The notes below the pieces were generated by a model. It was not told the DNA's origin and searched no databases. It worked only from the letters and a program-made list of their open reading frames with translations. Source: F1-120-MAGs118 sp013360535 (GTDB taxonomy: Bacteria; Planctomycetota; UBA1135; GCA-002686595). From it: DNA of 56,432 nucleotides. The translations under genes and the position numbers were made by a program. The number at the start of each line of letters is the position of its first letter. Positions within the stretch are counted from its first letter, which is position 1. Of the stretch, positions 17,552 through 25,804 are shown in pieces. The stretch spans positions 1-56,432 of the forward strand of contig JAPKHC010000028.1 of the NCBI GenBank assembly GCA_026647215.1. The letters run 5' to 3'.

Positions 17552-17647
17552 GTGCCTGAGAAAGTTTTTCGGTTAGCGAGCCCAGCCTCCGGCAACGCGT
17601 TGCGGTCGGCCTCGCTCGCCGAAAAAGTTGGCTTCAGCACGGTACTG
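17552..17647 (+). repeat. Palindromic intergenic element, copy 1
   Basis: A roughly 95-bp element with terminal arms GTGC/GCAC and inner arms TTTTTCGG/CCGAAAAA and GCGAG/CTCGC around a core with CTCCGGCAACGC. It begins 10 bp after the msrBA stop and ends upstream of dps. It is the most diverged of the three copies in the outer stem. Confidence 0.88.
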
Positions 17648-17674
17648 ACCGCATGTGCCCGCCGCCCTCCGGCC

Positions 17675-17680
17675 TATCCT
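17675..17680 (+). promoter_or_regulatory. Possible -10 box TATCCT for dps
   Basis: TATCCT lies 46 nt before the dps ATG and just after repeat copy 1. It would give a leader of about 40 nt that contains the AAGAGGA ribosome binding site. Confidence 0.4.
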
Positions 17681-17726
17681 CTGCCCTCGCCGCCCCGCGC
17701 CCCACTCTCCTCAAGAGGACCCATCC

Positions 17727-18227
17727 ATGGCCAAGTCCAAGTCCAAGCCCCTCTCCTCCACCGGCCCCAACATCGGCATCCCCGAGAAGGACCGCGAGCG
17801 CATCGCCCAAGGCCTCTCCTGCCTGCTCGCCGACACCTACTCGCTCTACCTCAAGACCCACAACTTCCACTGGAACGTCGAGGGTCCGATGTTCAACACG
17901 CTCCACCTGATGTTCATGGATCAGTACACCGAGCTCTGGAACGCGCTCGACCTGATCGCCGAGCGCATCCGCGCGCTGGGTTACCCCGCCCCCGGCACCA
18001 ACAAGCAATTCTCCAAGCTCTCCTCCATCCCCGAGACCGACGGCGTCCCCGCGGCCCTCGACATGGTCCGCCTGCTCGTCGAAGGCCACGAAGCCGTCGC
18101 CCGCACCGCCCGCAGCGTCTTCCCCGCCGTCGACGAAGGCGAGGACGAAGCCTCCGCCGACCTCCTCACCCAACGCCTCCAGATCCACGAAAAGACCGCC
18201 TGGATGCTCCGCAGCCTCCTGAAGTGA
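17727..18227 (+). CDS. dps: Dps-family ferritin-like DNA-binding/iron-storage protein
   Basis: 166 residues, normal for Dps, which forms 12-subunit shells that oxidise iron with hydrogen peroxide and protect DNA. The inter-subunit ferroxidase ligands are visible: His48 (HNFHW), His60, Asp75 and Glu79 (DLIAER). The Lys-rich N-terminus (MAKSKSKP) fits direct DNA binding. The ATG at 17727 follows a clear AAGAGGA ribosome binding site. It lies between repeat copies 1 and 2, downstream of the MsrBA gene, and both fit oxidative-stress defence. Confidence 0.97.
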   Translation: MAKSKSKPLSSTGPNIGIPEKDRERIAQGLSCLLADTYSLYLKTHNFHWNVEGPMFNTLHLMFMDQYTELWNALDLIAERIRALGYPAPGTNKQFSKLSSIPETDGVPAALDMVRLLVEGHEAVARTARSVFPAVDEGEDEASADLLTQRLQIHEKTAWMLRSLLK

Positions 18228-18236
18228 GCGCCCCCC

Positions 18237-18332
18237 GAGCCTGAGCACGTTTTTCGGGTCTGCGAGCAACTCCTCCGGCAACGCCTTGCCGTCGGCCTCG
18301 CTCACCGAAAAAGGTGCTCTGGCTCGGTATCG
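18237..18332 (+). repeat. Palindromic intergenic element, copy 2
   Basis: Starts 9 bp after the dps stop. Paired arms: GAGCC/GGCTC, GAGCAC/GTGCTC, TTTTTCGG/CCGAAAAA and GCGAG/CTCGC around the CTCCGGCAACGCC core. The outer pair GAGCC/GGCTC replaces GTGCC/GGCAC of copy 3 on both sides, a compensatory change. Confidence 0.9.
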
Positions 18333-18361
18333 ACGTGGCGACAGTTGCGAGTCCCCCGACG

Positions 18362-19252
18362 ATGACCACCAGCGACTACCGCCTCATCGATTCCCCGTAC
18401 GGCACCGGCAAGGTCCTGATCCCGTACGGCCAGTGGCGCCCTGAGTTCTCCTCGCTGATGAAGTCCGAGGGACTTCGTGGCATCCGACTGACCTACTCGT
18501 ACGCGTGGAAGGGACCGAGCCTCGAATTCCTGAACGAATTCCCCGACCTCGAGGAACTGCTCGTCGTCCAGCCCGACGTTCGCGATGCGTCGATCGTGTC
18601 GAGCCTGCGGAAACTCCGGGTGCTCGGCCTCCATTGCCGCCTGCGAAAGCCCCCGGATCTCGGCCAACTGCCCGAATTGCGGCGACTTTCGCTCTCCTGG
18701 TGCAATGGCCTGGAGGAGGCGTTTGCGCGTGGAGGTGCACTCGAGAACTCGAAGCTGGAGGAGCTCAAGCTCGATCGATGGCCGTACGTCGATCTGAAGG
18801 AACTGGGCTGCGTGACCACGCTCAAGAGCCTGTGGCTCACCTCGCAACGGCTCGAGAGCCTCGCAGGCATCGAGGAGCTCGTGCGCCTCGAGGAACTGCG
18901 ACTCAGCTTCTGTCCCAAGCTGCGCGATCTGGGTCGGCTCGATCGCTGCGCCTCGCTGGACAGGCTCGAGCTCTACTCCTGCAACCGCATCGGTGACATC
19001 TCGGCTATCGGTCAACTGCTCGCCCTGCGAAACCTGAGGCTCGAGTGCTGCGGCCCCATCTCCTCGCTCGAACCGCTGACGAATTGCGCCTCTCTCGAGG
19101 GCCTGAACTTCGATGGAACCACTCGAATCCTCGACGGAAAGACCTCCACGCTCCGTCAACTCCCACGACTCAAATACGCGGTCTTCCGCCCGCGACGAAG
19201 CTACGACATGAAGCCGCGGGAGTTCGTCCGCAAATCCAGCGAGGGTACGTGA
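18362..19252 (+). CDS. Leucine-rich-repeat protein
   Basis: 296 residues with at least eight LRR-type units (LRKLRVLGLH, LPELRRLSLSWC, LEELKLDRW, LKSLWLTS, LEELRLSFC, LDRLELYSCN, LRNLRLECC). It has no signal peptide or membrane helix, so it is likely a cytosolic solenoid for protein binding. The function is unknown. The start at ATG 18362 removes the upstream residues that would be encoded by repeat copy 2. Base composition looks less GC-rich and codon use more relaxed (more CGA, GAA and ATT) than in neighbours, which suggests recent acquisition together with the convergent DUF4304 gene. Confidence 0.82.
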   Translation: MTTSDYRLIDSPYGTGKVLIPYGQWRPEFSSLMKSEGLRGIRLTYSYAWKGPSLEFLNEFPDLEELLVVQPDVRDASIVSSLRKLRVLGLHCRLRKPPDLGQLPELRRLSLSWCNGLEEAFARGGALENSKLEELKLDRWPYVDLKELGCVTTLKSLWLTSQRLESLAGIEELVRLEELRLSFCPKLRDLGRLDRCASLDRLELYSCNRIGDISAIGQLLALRNLRLECCGPISSLEPLTNCASLEGLNFDGTTRILDGKTSTLRQLPRLKYAVFRPRRSYDMKPREFVRKSSEGT

Positions 19253-19289
19253 GCTGGAGCGGATCTGGCGGCGATCTCGGACATGAACG

Positions 19290-19904
19290 CTACCTCGCGT
19301 CCTTCGGCAAGACGCCGTGCTGTTGGCCCCATGAAAGCAGCATTCGCGACTGGTCGGAGCTGGGGTCGACTTCGGACAGCGCCCTCGACAACTCCTCGAC
19401 GGAGGACGGACGGTCATGCAGCGCCAAGCTGATGGCCGCAGCCCACCAGTGGTTCCGAAATCGGGTCAGCACCCAATTTCGAGCTTCCCGAAGGTCGGTG
19501 TGTTTCTCCAGCCAGGGCAGCGCGAACTCCGTGACGGACCGACGAAGGTCGGCCGTCCGGTCGGCTCGGTCATCGCTCGCACGCAGCTCCCACCAGTAGT
19601 CGCCACCAGCAGGCAACAGGTGACCGATGCGCGTGCGAACCAGACATCCCTGCTCCAAAGGCCGATCCGTGTCCCTGAGCCAAGGGATGAATGGCACGAG
19701 CGCCGGGAAGTGCATGCCGAGGTTGATCGTGAATTGGCCTTCGTCCTTCGAGTTCCACGCGCTGGCCTGCACGTTGACGATCCAGACGCAGTTGGGCTCG
19801 CGGCGGCGGAAGTTGCGGCCGTCCTTGCGGAAGCCGTGGGCCTTGAGCGTGGGCGCGATGGACTCGCGGATCGCTTGATCGATCAGACGGGCGATTTCGG
19901 ACAT
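19290..19904 (-). CDS. DUF4304-family protein
   Basis: 204 residues. The N-terminal block (LKAHGFRKDGRNFRRR) followed by VNVQASAWNSKDEGQFTINLG matches the DUF4304 family, small cytosolic proteins of unknown function often found near immunity or solitary accessory genes. No catalytic motif is evident. The ATG at 19904 abuts the edge of palindromic repeat copy 3, so the element itself is the 5' leader. It converges on the LRR gene (37-bp gap), and the pair is enclosed by oppositely oriented repeat copies 2 and 3. Confidence 0.82.
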   Translation of the reverse strand: MSEIARLIDQAIRESIAPTLKAHGFRKDGRNFRRREPNCVWIVNVQASAWNSKDEGQFTINLGMHFPALVPFIPWLRDTDRPLEQGCLVRTRIGHLLPAGGDYWWELRASDDRADRTADLRRSVTEFALPWLEKHTDLREARNWVLTRFRNHWWAAAISLALHDRPSSVEELSRALSEVDPSSDQSRMLLSWGQQHGVLPKDAR

Positions 19905-19998
19905 CGATACCGTGCCAGAGCAGCTTTTTTCGGGTAGCGGAGGGAAGCGAAGGCGTTGCCGGAGGGGCTCACGCTAACCGAAAAAAGTGCTCAGGCAC
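19905..19998 (-). repeat. Palindromic intergenic element, copy 3
   Basis: In minus orientation the arms are GTGCC/GGCAC, GAGCA/TGCTC, TTTTTTCGG/CCGAAAAAA and TAGCG/CGCTA, about 24 bp of pairing around a 32-nt centre with CTCCGGCAACGCCTTC. The TGA stop of the DUF2071 gene (19993-19991) lies inside the first arm, and the DUF4304 start codon is directly after the last arm. Confidence 0.92.
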
Positions 19999-20755
19999 GG
20001 GGCTCCCACGCGACCACGTCGATGGACTTGACGAAGTGGAGGATGGGAGCTCGGTCGGGGAGCGTGAAGCCGCTCGCGTGCGCGAGCGTGCAGCGGTCGA
20101 ATTGCGCCTCGGCGTCCTGCAGCGGCCAGGGTTCGTGGTCGATCTCGCCACGAGTCAGGTTGCCGCCGTGGTCGAGGGCGTAGAGGCAATAGCGGTCGGT
20201 CAGGAAGGACTCGAGCGAGCCCGGTTTCGCGCGGCGCGCTGCTGAAGTGGCGCGGTAGCGGACGGAAACGTCCGCAGAAGGCGCACCGGCATGAGTGCGG
20301 GAACTGGAGTAGCTCACCCAGCCGTCGCGCTCCCCGCAGCTCATCCGCGCCGTGAAATACGGCAAATTGAACCACGCTCGCGCCCCCGCAACCGCGAGCG
20401 GACTGGCGGCGTCGAGGCTGAAGAACCAGACACCAGGTTTCCCGTCGAGGGTCGCGTAAGTGCGCAGATTGAGCTCGGGGAAACGCTCACCGACCCCGAG
20501 GGACGGCACGCCCGCGAGGCGGACGCCGCTCATCAGGAACGGCACGACGCCGAGCCAGGCGCGGCCGTCGAAGGTGTCGAGTTGGAGGCCGGGCGGGAGC
20601 TTGGCGGCGACGAGGGCGGGGTCGAGGGGCCAGTGGGCGAAGAGCAGCTCGCTCCAGGTCATCCGCATCGACGGGTCGGCGGCGGGCGGCGCCCAGGGGC
20701 GGTCGGGTCCGGCGGAGGGGCGCGTGGGCGGAGGCGACAGGGGGGCGTGGTCCAC
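19991..20755 (-). CDS. DUF2071 (YqjF-like) family protein
   Basis: About 254 residues from GTG 20755. The family signature is clear: MRMTWSELLFAHWPLDP, LPPGLQLDTFDGRAWLGVVPF, then GERFPELNLRTY, GVWFFSLDA and WFNLPYF. DUF2071 proteins are related in fold to acetoacetate decarboxylase, but no reaction is established and the Schiff-base Lys is not evident. The start is uncertain: ATG 20668 is the conservative choice and a longer ORF reaches 20845. The stop codon is supplied by palindromic repeat copy 3. The divergent exporter operon begins at 20915. Confidence 0.85.
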   Translation of the reverse strand: MDHAPLSPPPTRPSAGPDRPWAPPAADPSMRMTWSELLFAHWPLDPALVAAKLPPGLQLDTFDGRAWLGVVPFLMSGVRLAGVPSLGVGERFPELNLRTYATLDGKPGVWFFSLDAASPLAVAGARAWFNLPYFTARMSCGERDGWVSYSSSRTHAGAPSADVSVRYRATSAARRAKPGSLESFLTDRYCLYALDHGGNLTRGEIDHEPWPLQDAEAQFDRCTLAHASGFTLPDRAPILHFVKSIDVVAWEPRA

Positions 20756-20870
20756 GGATGGAGCATGGGAGCCGGGCCGCGGGCGCTCAACGGGCCGGGA
20801 AGCGAATCCGGATTCGGGCGTCCTTCGAACCGCCACGGTCGCCACCGCGCCAACCGGCGCTCGAGAACGC

Positions 20871-20876
20871 TAGCCT
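20871..20876 (+). promoter_or_regulatory. Possible -10 box TAGCCT for the exporter operon
   Basis: TAGCCT lies 38 nt before the GTG at 20915, a plausible promoter with a short leader. No clear -35 is visible. Confidence 0.35.
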
Positions 20877-20914
20877 GTTGGGCCCCGAACGCGGCCAGAC
20901 GCCGCCCCGACGCC

Positions 20915-22330
20915 GTGTCCGAACCCGACCTCCAATCGCTCCGCATCGAACGTGCGCCGGCACGCGCCAGGAAGGGTCGCTCCGGCGGCTGGTTCGGGCG
21001 GATCGTGCTGCTCGCCGCGCTCGCCGCGGCCCTGTTCTTCTTCCGCGGCCCGCTGGTCCAGCTCTTCGAGCGCCTCAACCTGCCCGAGGTGCGCGCCACG
21101 GTCGCGCTGCAGCAGTCCGCCGGGGCCGCCGTCAGCGTCGCGGGAGCCTCCGCCAACGGCTACATCGTCGCCAGCCGCCGCGCGGCGCTCTCGGCCGACA
21201 CGCCGGGGCGCATCGTCGAGCTCAACGTCACCGAAGGATCGGTCGTGAAGAAGGGCGACGTGGTCGCGCGCCTGTTCTCCGACGAATACCGCGCGGCGCT
21301 GAAGGCCGTCGAGGCCGAGATCCAGTCGCAGCAGGCGTCGATCACGCGCGTGAAGGCGCAGCTGGAGGCGAGCATCGCACGCGCGCCGCAGCTCGAGGCC
21401 GAGGTGCAACGCACGCAGGAGGTCGAAGCCGAGCAGTTGCGGCAAGTCGAGCTCTCGCGCTCGCGGCTCCAGCGCGCGGAGGCGCTGCTCAAGGACGGTT
21501 TTGGCACGCAACAGGCCGTTGACGACGCGCGCTCCGAGGTGATCCGCATCGACGGCGGCATCGCGACGGCGAGCGCGGCCAGGCGCGCCGCCCAGGCGAC
21601 GCGGCAGCAGCTCGACAGCGAGATCGAGGCCCTGCGCGCGGCGCTGGCCGAGGCCCAGGCGCGCCTGCCGGTGCTCGCCGCCAACCGCGAGGCGGCCCAG
21701 GCGACGCTCGACAAGACCGAGGTGCGCGCGCCGTTCGACGGCGTGGTCGTGCTCAAGGACGCCGAGGTCGGCGAGGTCGTCAGCCCCAACTCCGTCGGCG
21801 GCAACGCGCGCGGCTCGGTGGCGACGATGGTCGACTTCGCGACGCTCGAGGTGCAGGTCGAGCTGCCGGAGACGAACCTGTCGGCGGCGGTCGTCGGCGA
21901 CAAGGCCACGATCTTCCTCGACGCCTATCCCGATCGCCCCTACGCGGGGCAGGTCTCGCGCATCTGGCCGACGGCGAACCGCCAGAAGGCGACCGTCGAG
22001 GTGCGCGTGCGCTTCGACGCGCCCGACGAGCGCCTGCGGCCCGAGATGGGCGCGCGCATCGTGTTCGGCGCGCAGGCCCCGACTCCGGCGGCGGACGCGG
22101 GCAAGTCCGAGCCGACGGTGGTCGTGCCGATGAGCGCGGTGGTGCCGATCGACGGCAAGCCGCACGTGTTCCTGATCGAGCGCGACATCGCGCGGCAGCG
22201 CGCGGTCGAGCTCGGGCCGGAGAAGAACGGGCGCGCGATCGTGCGCTCGGGGCTCGCGGGTGGCGAGCGGCTCGTGGACACGCCGCCGGCGACGCTCGCC
22301 GACGGCGACAGAATTCGCGTGAAGGGCTGA
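20915..22330 (+). CDS. Membrane fusion (HlyD/RND-type periplasmic adaptor) protein
   Basis: 471 residues. One N-terminal helix (IVLLAALAAALFFF) anchors the protein. A lipoyl half (GRIVELNVTEGSVVKKGDVVARL), a long alpha-hairpin coiled coil (about 135-250), the second lipoyl half (TEVRAPFDGVVVLKDAEVGEVV) and a beta-barrel follow. This is the adaptor of an export complex that links inner-membrane ABC permeases to the outer membrane. The GTG at 20915 is chosen because upstream codons are low-complexity. It heads a four-gene operon (adaptor, ATPase, two permeases) resembling DevBCA/MacAB systems. The substrate is unknown. Confidence 0.92.
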   Translation: MSEPDLQSLRIERAPARARKGRSGGWFGRIVLLAALAAALFFFRGPLVQLFERLNLPEVRATVALQQSAGAAVSVAGASANGYIVASRRAALSADTPGRIVELNVTEGSVVKKGDVVARLFSDEYRAALKAVEAEIQSQQASITRVKAQLEASIARAPQLEAEVQRTQEVEAEQLRQVELSRSRLQRAEALLKDGFGTQQAVDDARSEVIRIDGGIATASAARRAAQATRQQLDSEIEALRAALAEAQARLPVLAANREAAQATLDKTEVRAPFDGVVVLKDAEVGEVVSPNSVGGNARGSVATMVDFATLEVQVELPETNLSAAVVGDKATIFLDAYPDRPYAGQVSRIWPTANRQKATVEVRVRFDAPDERLRPEMGARIVFGAQAPTPAADAGKSEPTVVVPMSAVVPIDGKPHVFLIERDIARQRAVELGPEKNGRAIVRSGLAGGERLVDTPPATLADGDRIRVKG

Positions 22331-22335
22331 ACGAC

Positions 22336-23043
22336 ATGTCCGAATCGATGATCCGCGTGCGCGGGCTCACCAAGCGCTACGAGCGCGGTGGCGAGACGCT
22401 GACGGTGCTCGACAACCTCAACCTCGAGATGGAAGAGGGCCGTTTCTACGCGCTGATGGGCCCGTCGGGTTCCGGCAAGACGACGCTGCTCAACCTGATC
22501 GGCGGGCTCGACACGGCGGACTCTGGGGAGCTCGTCGTCGCGGGCGAAGACGTCGCGCAGCTCTCGGGCGCCGACCTCGCGGCCTGGCGCGCGGCCAACG
22601 TCGGCTTCGTGTTCCAGGGCTTCAACCTGATCCCGGTGCTGACCGCGCGCGAGAACGTCGAGCTGCCGCTCAAGCTGACGCCGCTCTCCGGCGCGCAGCG
22701 GCGCCAGCAGGCGGAGACCGCGCTCAAGCTCGTGGGATTGGGCGACCGCATGGACCACCGCCCGCGCCAGCTGTCGGGCGGTCAGGAGCAGCGTGTCGCG
22801 ATCGCGCGCGCCATCGCGACCGACCCCAAGCTGATCCTCGCCGACGAGCCGACCGGCGACCTCGACCGCAAGAGCGCGGAGCAGGTGCTCGACCTGCTCG
22901 GGCGCCTCAACCGCGAGTTCAAGAAGACGATCCTGATGGTGACGCACGACCCGCACGCGGCCGAACGCGCGCAGTCGATCGTGCACCTCGACAAGGGCCA
23001 GCTCGGTCGCATCGAGCACAACCAGCCGGCCGCGGCCCGCTGA
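22336..23043 (+). CDS. ABC transporter ATPase (MacB/LolD/DevA type)
   Basis: 235 residues with Walker A GPSGSGKTT, Q-loop in VFQGFNLIPVLTARENVELPL, signature LSGGQEQRVAIARAI, Walker B LILADEPTGDLD and switch His in MVTHD. The sequence belongs to the mechanotransmission-type family that powers MacB, LolCDE and DevC permeases. It starts 5 bp after the adaptor stop, so the genes are surely cotranscribed. It would energise the two permeases encoded just downstream. Confidence 0.96.
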   Translation: MSESMIRVRGLTKRYERGGETLTVLDNLNLEMEEGRFYALMGPSGSGKTTLLNLIGGLDTADSGELVVAGEDVAQLSGADLAAWRAANVGFVFQGFNLIPVLTARENVELPLKLTPLSGAQRRQQAETALKLVGLGDRMDHRPRQLSGGQEQRVAIARAIATDPKLILADEPTGDLDRKSAEQVLDLLGRLNREFKKTILMVTHDPHAAERAQSIVHLDKGQLGRIEHNQPAAAR

Positions 23044-23061
23044 CGCGAGCGAGGAACGAAA

Positions 23062-24225
23062 GTGTTCAAGCTCGTCCTGCGCAACCTGCTCGGCCACCCG
23101 ATCCGCTCCGCGATCACCGCGGTGTCGGTCGGCGTCGCGCTGTTCCTCGTGTGCATCCTGACCTCGATCATCACGACGCTGCAGTCCGGCCTCGCGGCCG
23201 CGAGCTCGACGCGCCTGGTGGTGATGAGCTCGATCAGCCTGTTCCAGGACATCCCGCTCTCGTACCAGGAGCGCATCGCCAGCGTCGACGGCATCGCGAG
23301 CGTCGTGAAGTGGCAATGGTTCGGCGGCTACTACAAGTCGCAGGAGAACTTCTTCGGCCAGTTCGCGGTCGACCCCGAGCGCATGTTCGAGGTGTATCCG
23401 GAGGTCAAGGTCGACGAGGCGACCAAGCAGAAGTTCCTCACGCAGCGCAACGCCTGCATCGTCGGCTGGCAGCTCGCGGCGGAGTTCCCCGAGTGGCAGG
23501 AGACCGGCAAGATCCCGCTGACGGGTGCGCTGTTCCCTCACCCGTCGGGTGGCGCCTGGGACTTCGAGCTGGCGGGCATCTACCGCTCCGAGGCGGCGAA
23601 CTTCGACAACCGCACGATGTTCTTCCGCTGGGACCTGTTCGAGGAGACGCTCAAGGGCAACGGCGACTCGCCGGGCGTCGGCGTGTACGTGATGAGCCTC
23701 GATCCGGGCGCCGACGTCGAGCGCATCCGCGCCGAGGTCGAGACGATGTTCGAGAACGGGCCGGCGACGGTGCGCTGCGACACCGAGAGCGAGTTCACGC
23801 GCCAGTTCCTGTCGATGCTCGGCGACATCCCGATGTTCCTCGGCTGGATCGGCGCGGGCGTGCTCGTGGCGATCCTGCTCGGCGCGATCAACGCGATGCT
23901 GATGGCAGGGCGCGAGCAGACGCACGACATCGGCATCCTCAAGGCGCTCGGCTTCACCGACGGCGCGGCCTTCGGCGTGCTGATCGCGCAGTCGCTCGTG
24001 CTGTGCCTCGCGGGCGGGGCCTTCGGCGTCGGCCTCGCGGCGCTGCTCGAGGAAGGCATCGCGCTCGCGATCGGCTCGGCCTTCCCCGGCTTCTTCATCG
24101 AGACGACGACGTACATCGGCGCCGGCGTGGCGAGCCTGCTCGTCGGCCTGGCGGCGGGCGCGATTCCGGCCTGGAACGCGCTGCGGGTCAACTGCGTCGA
24201 GGCGCTGCGCGCCAAGGGAGCCTAG
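23062..24225 (+). CDS. ABC transporter permease (MacB/FtsX type), first of two
   Basis: 387 residues in the four-helix layout of the family: one N-terminal helix (about 15-40), a large periplasmic domain with an FGGYYKSQ block, and three C-terminal helices. The sequence HDIGILKALGFTDG is the conserved coupling region. Start GTG 23062 follows a purine-rich GAGCGAGGAACGAA. The N-terminal motif LLGHPIRSAITAVSVGVA resembles MacB_PCD proteins. Together with the next gene it likely forms a heterodimeric channel. Confidence 0.92.
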   Translation: MFKLVLRNLLGHPIRSAITAVSVGVALFLVCILTSIITTLQSGLAAASSTRLVVMSSISLFQDIPLSYQERIASVDGIASVVKWQWFGGYYKSQENFFGQFAVDPERMFEVYPEVKVDEATKQKFLTQRNACIVGWQLAAEFPEWQETGKIPLTGALFPHPSGGAWDFELAGIYRSEAANFDNRTMFFRWDLFEETLKGNGDSPGVGVYVMSLDPGADVERIRAEVETMFENGPATVRCDTESEFTRQFLSMLGDIPMFLGWIGAGVLVAILLGAINAMLMAGREQTHDIGILKALGFTDGAAFGVLIAQSLVLCLAGGAFGVGLAALLEEGIALAIGSAFPGFFIETTTYIGAGVASLLVGLAAGAIPAWNALRVNCVEALRAKGA

Positions 24226-24229
24226 GAAC

Positions 24230-25426
24230 ATGAGCATTCCGCTCGTCTACACGCTCCGCAGCCTGTTCGTGCGCCGCAGCGCCACGCTGCTGACGGTGCT
24301 CGGCATCGGCGCGACCGTCGCGATCTTCGCGGGCGTGCTCGCGCTGCAGCAGGGCTTCATCACGATGCTCTCCGGCGGCGGGCAGGCCGACGTGGCCGTG
24401 TTCCTGCGCCCGGGCGCGACCGGCGAGACCGACAGCCAGTTCCGCCGTGACCTTGGCCTCAAGCTGATCAAGCAGACGCCGGAGATCGCGCAGGGTGCGA
24501 GCGGGCCCATGGCCTCGATGGAGTGCTACTTCGCGGCGCTCAAGCCGCGGATGGACGGCGGCTCGGTCAACGTGCCGATGCGCGGCGTGCAGCCGACGAC
24601 GTTCGAGATCCGCGGCGAGACGATCCGCATCGTCGAGGGCCGCAACTTCACGCCGGGCACCGACGAGATCATCGTCGGCAAGAAGATCACCGCGCGCATC
24701 CAGAACTGCCGCATCGGCGACGTGCTGCAGCTCAACACGACGCCGTTCAAGGTGGTCGGCGTGTTCGACGCCGATGGCGGTGCCGCGAGCGAGATCTGGG
24801 GCGACCTCGACCGCTTCCTCGCGACGCTCGACCGCTACGGGCCCAACCGCGTGATCGCCAAGCTCGCGCCGGGCACCGTCGTCGGCGATCCGGACGCGGA
24901 GGGCGGACCGACGCCGGGCAGCCTCGCCGCGCGCCTCAAGAACGACACCGAAGTGCCGGCGAAGGTCATGTCCGAGACGCAGTTCCTGCTCTCGCAGACA
25001 CGCATGCTCGGCGGGATCCTGAAGGGCCTCGGCCTCGCGCTCGCGTTCGTGATGGGCATCGGCGCCGTGCTGACCGCGATCAACACGATGCTGAGCGCGA
25101 TCAGCTCGCGCACGAGCGAGATCGGGATCCTCCTGAGCCTCGGCTACCGGCCGCTGCCGATCTTCCTCGCGTTCCTGTTCGAGGCCGTGCTGCTGTGCCT
25201 GCTCGGCGGGATCGCGGGCTGCCTGATGGCACTGCCCTTCAACGGCATCGAGACCGGCACGATGAACGGCAACACGTTCAGCGAGGTCGCCTTCGCCTTC
25301 CGCGTCAACGCGAACGTCCTGACCAATGCGGTCATCTTTTCCCTGGTGCTCGGCGTGCTCGGCGGGCTGTGGCCGGCCCTGCGCGCCTGCCGGATGAAGC
25401 CGACCGAGGCGCTGCGCCGACAGTAA
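24230..25426 (+). CDS. ABC transporter permease (MacB/FtsX type), second of two
   Basis: 398 residues with the same four-helix layout: N-terminal helix, periplasmic domain (about 45-265) and three C-terminal helices. SSRTSEIGILLSLGYRP is the coupling motif. It starts 4 bp after the first permease. The two permeases are only distantly similar, so a heterodimer of fixed subunit order is likely, as in LolCE. The last gene of the exporter operon; the cupin gene follows 15 bp later and may be read through. Confidence 0.92.
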   Translation: MSIPLVYTLRSLFVRRSATLLTVLGIGATVAIFAGVLALQQGFITMLSGGGQADVAVFLRPGATGETDSQFRRDLGLKLIKQTPEIAQGASGPMASMECYFAALKPRMDGGSVNVPMRGVQPTTFEIRGETIRIVEGRNFTPGTDEIIVGKKITARIQNCRIGDVLQLNTTPFKVVGVFDADGGAASEIWGDLDRFLATLDRYGPNRVIAKLAPGTVVGDPDAEGGPTPGSLAARLKNDTEVPAKVMSETQFLLSQTRMLGGILKGLGLALAFVMGIGAVLTAINTMLSAISSRTSEIGILLSLGYRPLPIFLAFLFEAVLLCLLGGIAGCLMALPFNGIETGTMNGNTFSEVAFAFRVNANVLTNAVIFSLVLGVLGGLWPALRACRMKPTEALRRQ

Positions 25427-25441
25427 GCTGCCCCGCAGCCG

Positions 25442-25804
25442 ATGGACGCCAACCCGACCCACGACCGCCGCCCCTGGGGCGAGTTCCGCGTGCTCGCGGA
25501 TACTCCGGGCTTCAAGGTCAAGCGCATCGACGTGAACCCCGGCCAGCGGCTGTCCTACCAGCGCCACGAGAAGCGGCGCGAGCACTGGCTCGTGGTCGAG
25601 GGCCGCGCGCGCGTGACGCTCGACGGCCGCGAGGTCGAGCTCGGCCCCGGCCAGTCGATCGACATCCCCGTGCGCGCCTGGCATCGCATCCAGTGCACGA
25701 GCGCGGAACCGCTCGTGTTCATCGAGGTCCAGACCGGAAGTTACTTCGGCGAGGACGACATCGAGCGCCAGTCCGACGACTACGGGCGGGCAGGCTCGAA
25801 GTAG
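25442..25804 (+). CDS. Cupin protein of the mannose-6-phosphate isomerase type II family
   Basis: 120 residues that correspond to the cupin half of bifunctional mannose-1-phosphate guanylyltransferase/mannose-6-phosphate isomerase. Motifs RPWGEF, KVKRIDVNPGQRLSYQRHEKR, EHWLVVEG, IPVRAWHRI and the ending IEVQTGSYFGEDDIER with DDYGR match the family closely, including the His and Glu metal ligands. A stand-alone isomerase is plausible; a guanylyltransferase partner is not in the window. Its end overlaps the convergent gene at 25780 by 25 bp. Confidence 0.92.
   Translation: MDANPTHDRRPWGEFRVLADTPGFKVKRIDVNPGQRLSYQRHEKRREHWLVVEGRARVTLDGREVELGPGQSIDIPVRAWHRIQCTSAEPLVFIEVQTGSYFGEDDIERQSDDYGRAGSK

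Noticed and set aside
20756..20845. Longer N-terminus for the DUF2071 protein
   Set aside because: The extra residues are Pro/Arg-rich and lie in the divergent promoter region of the exporter operon.
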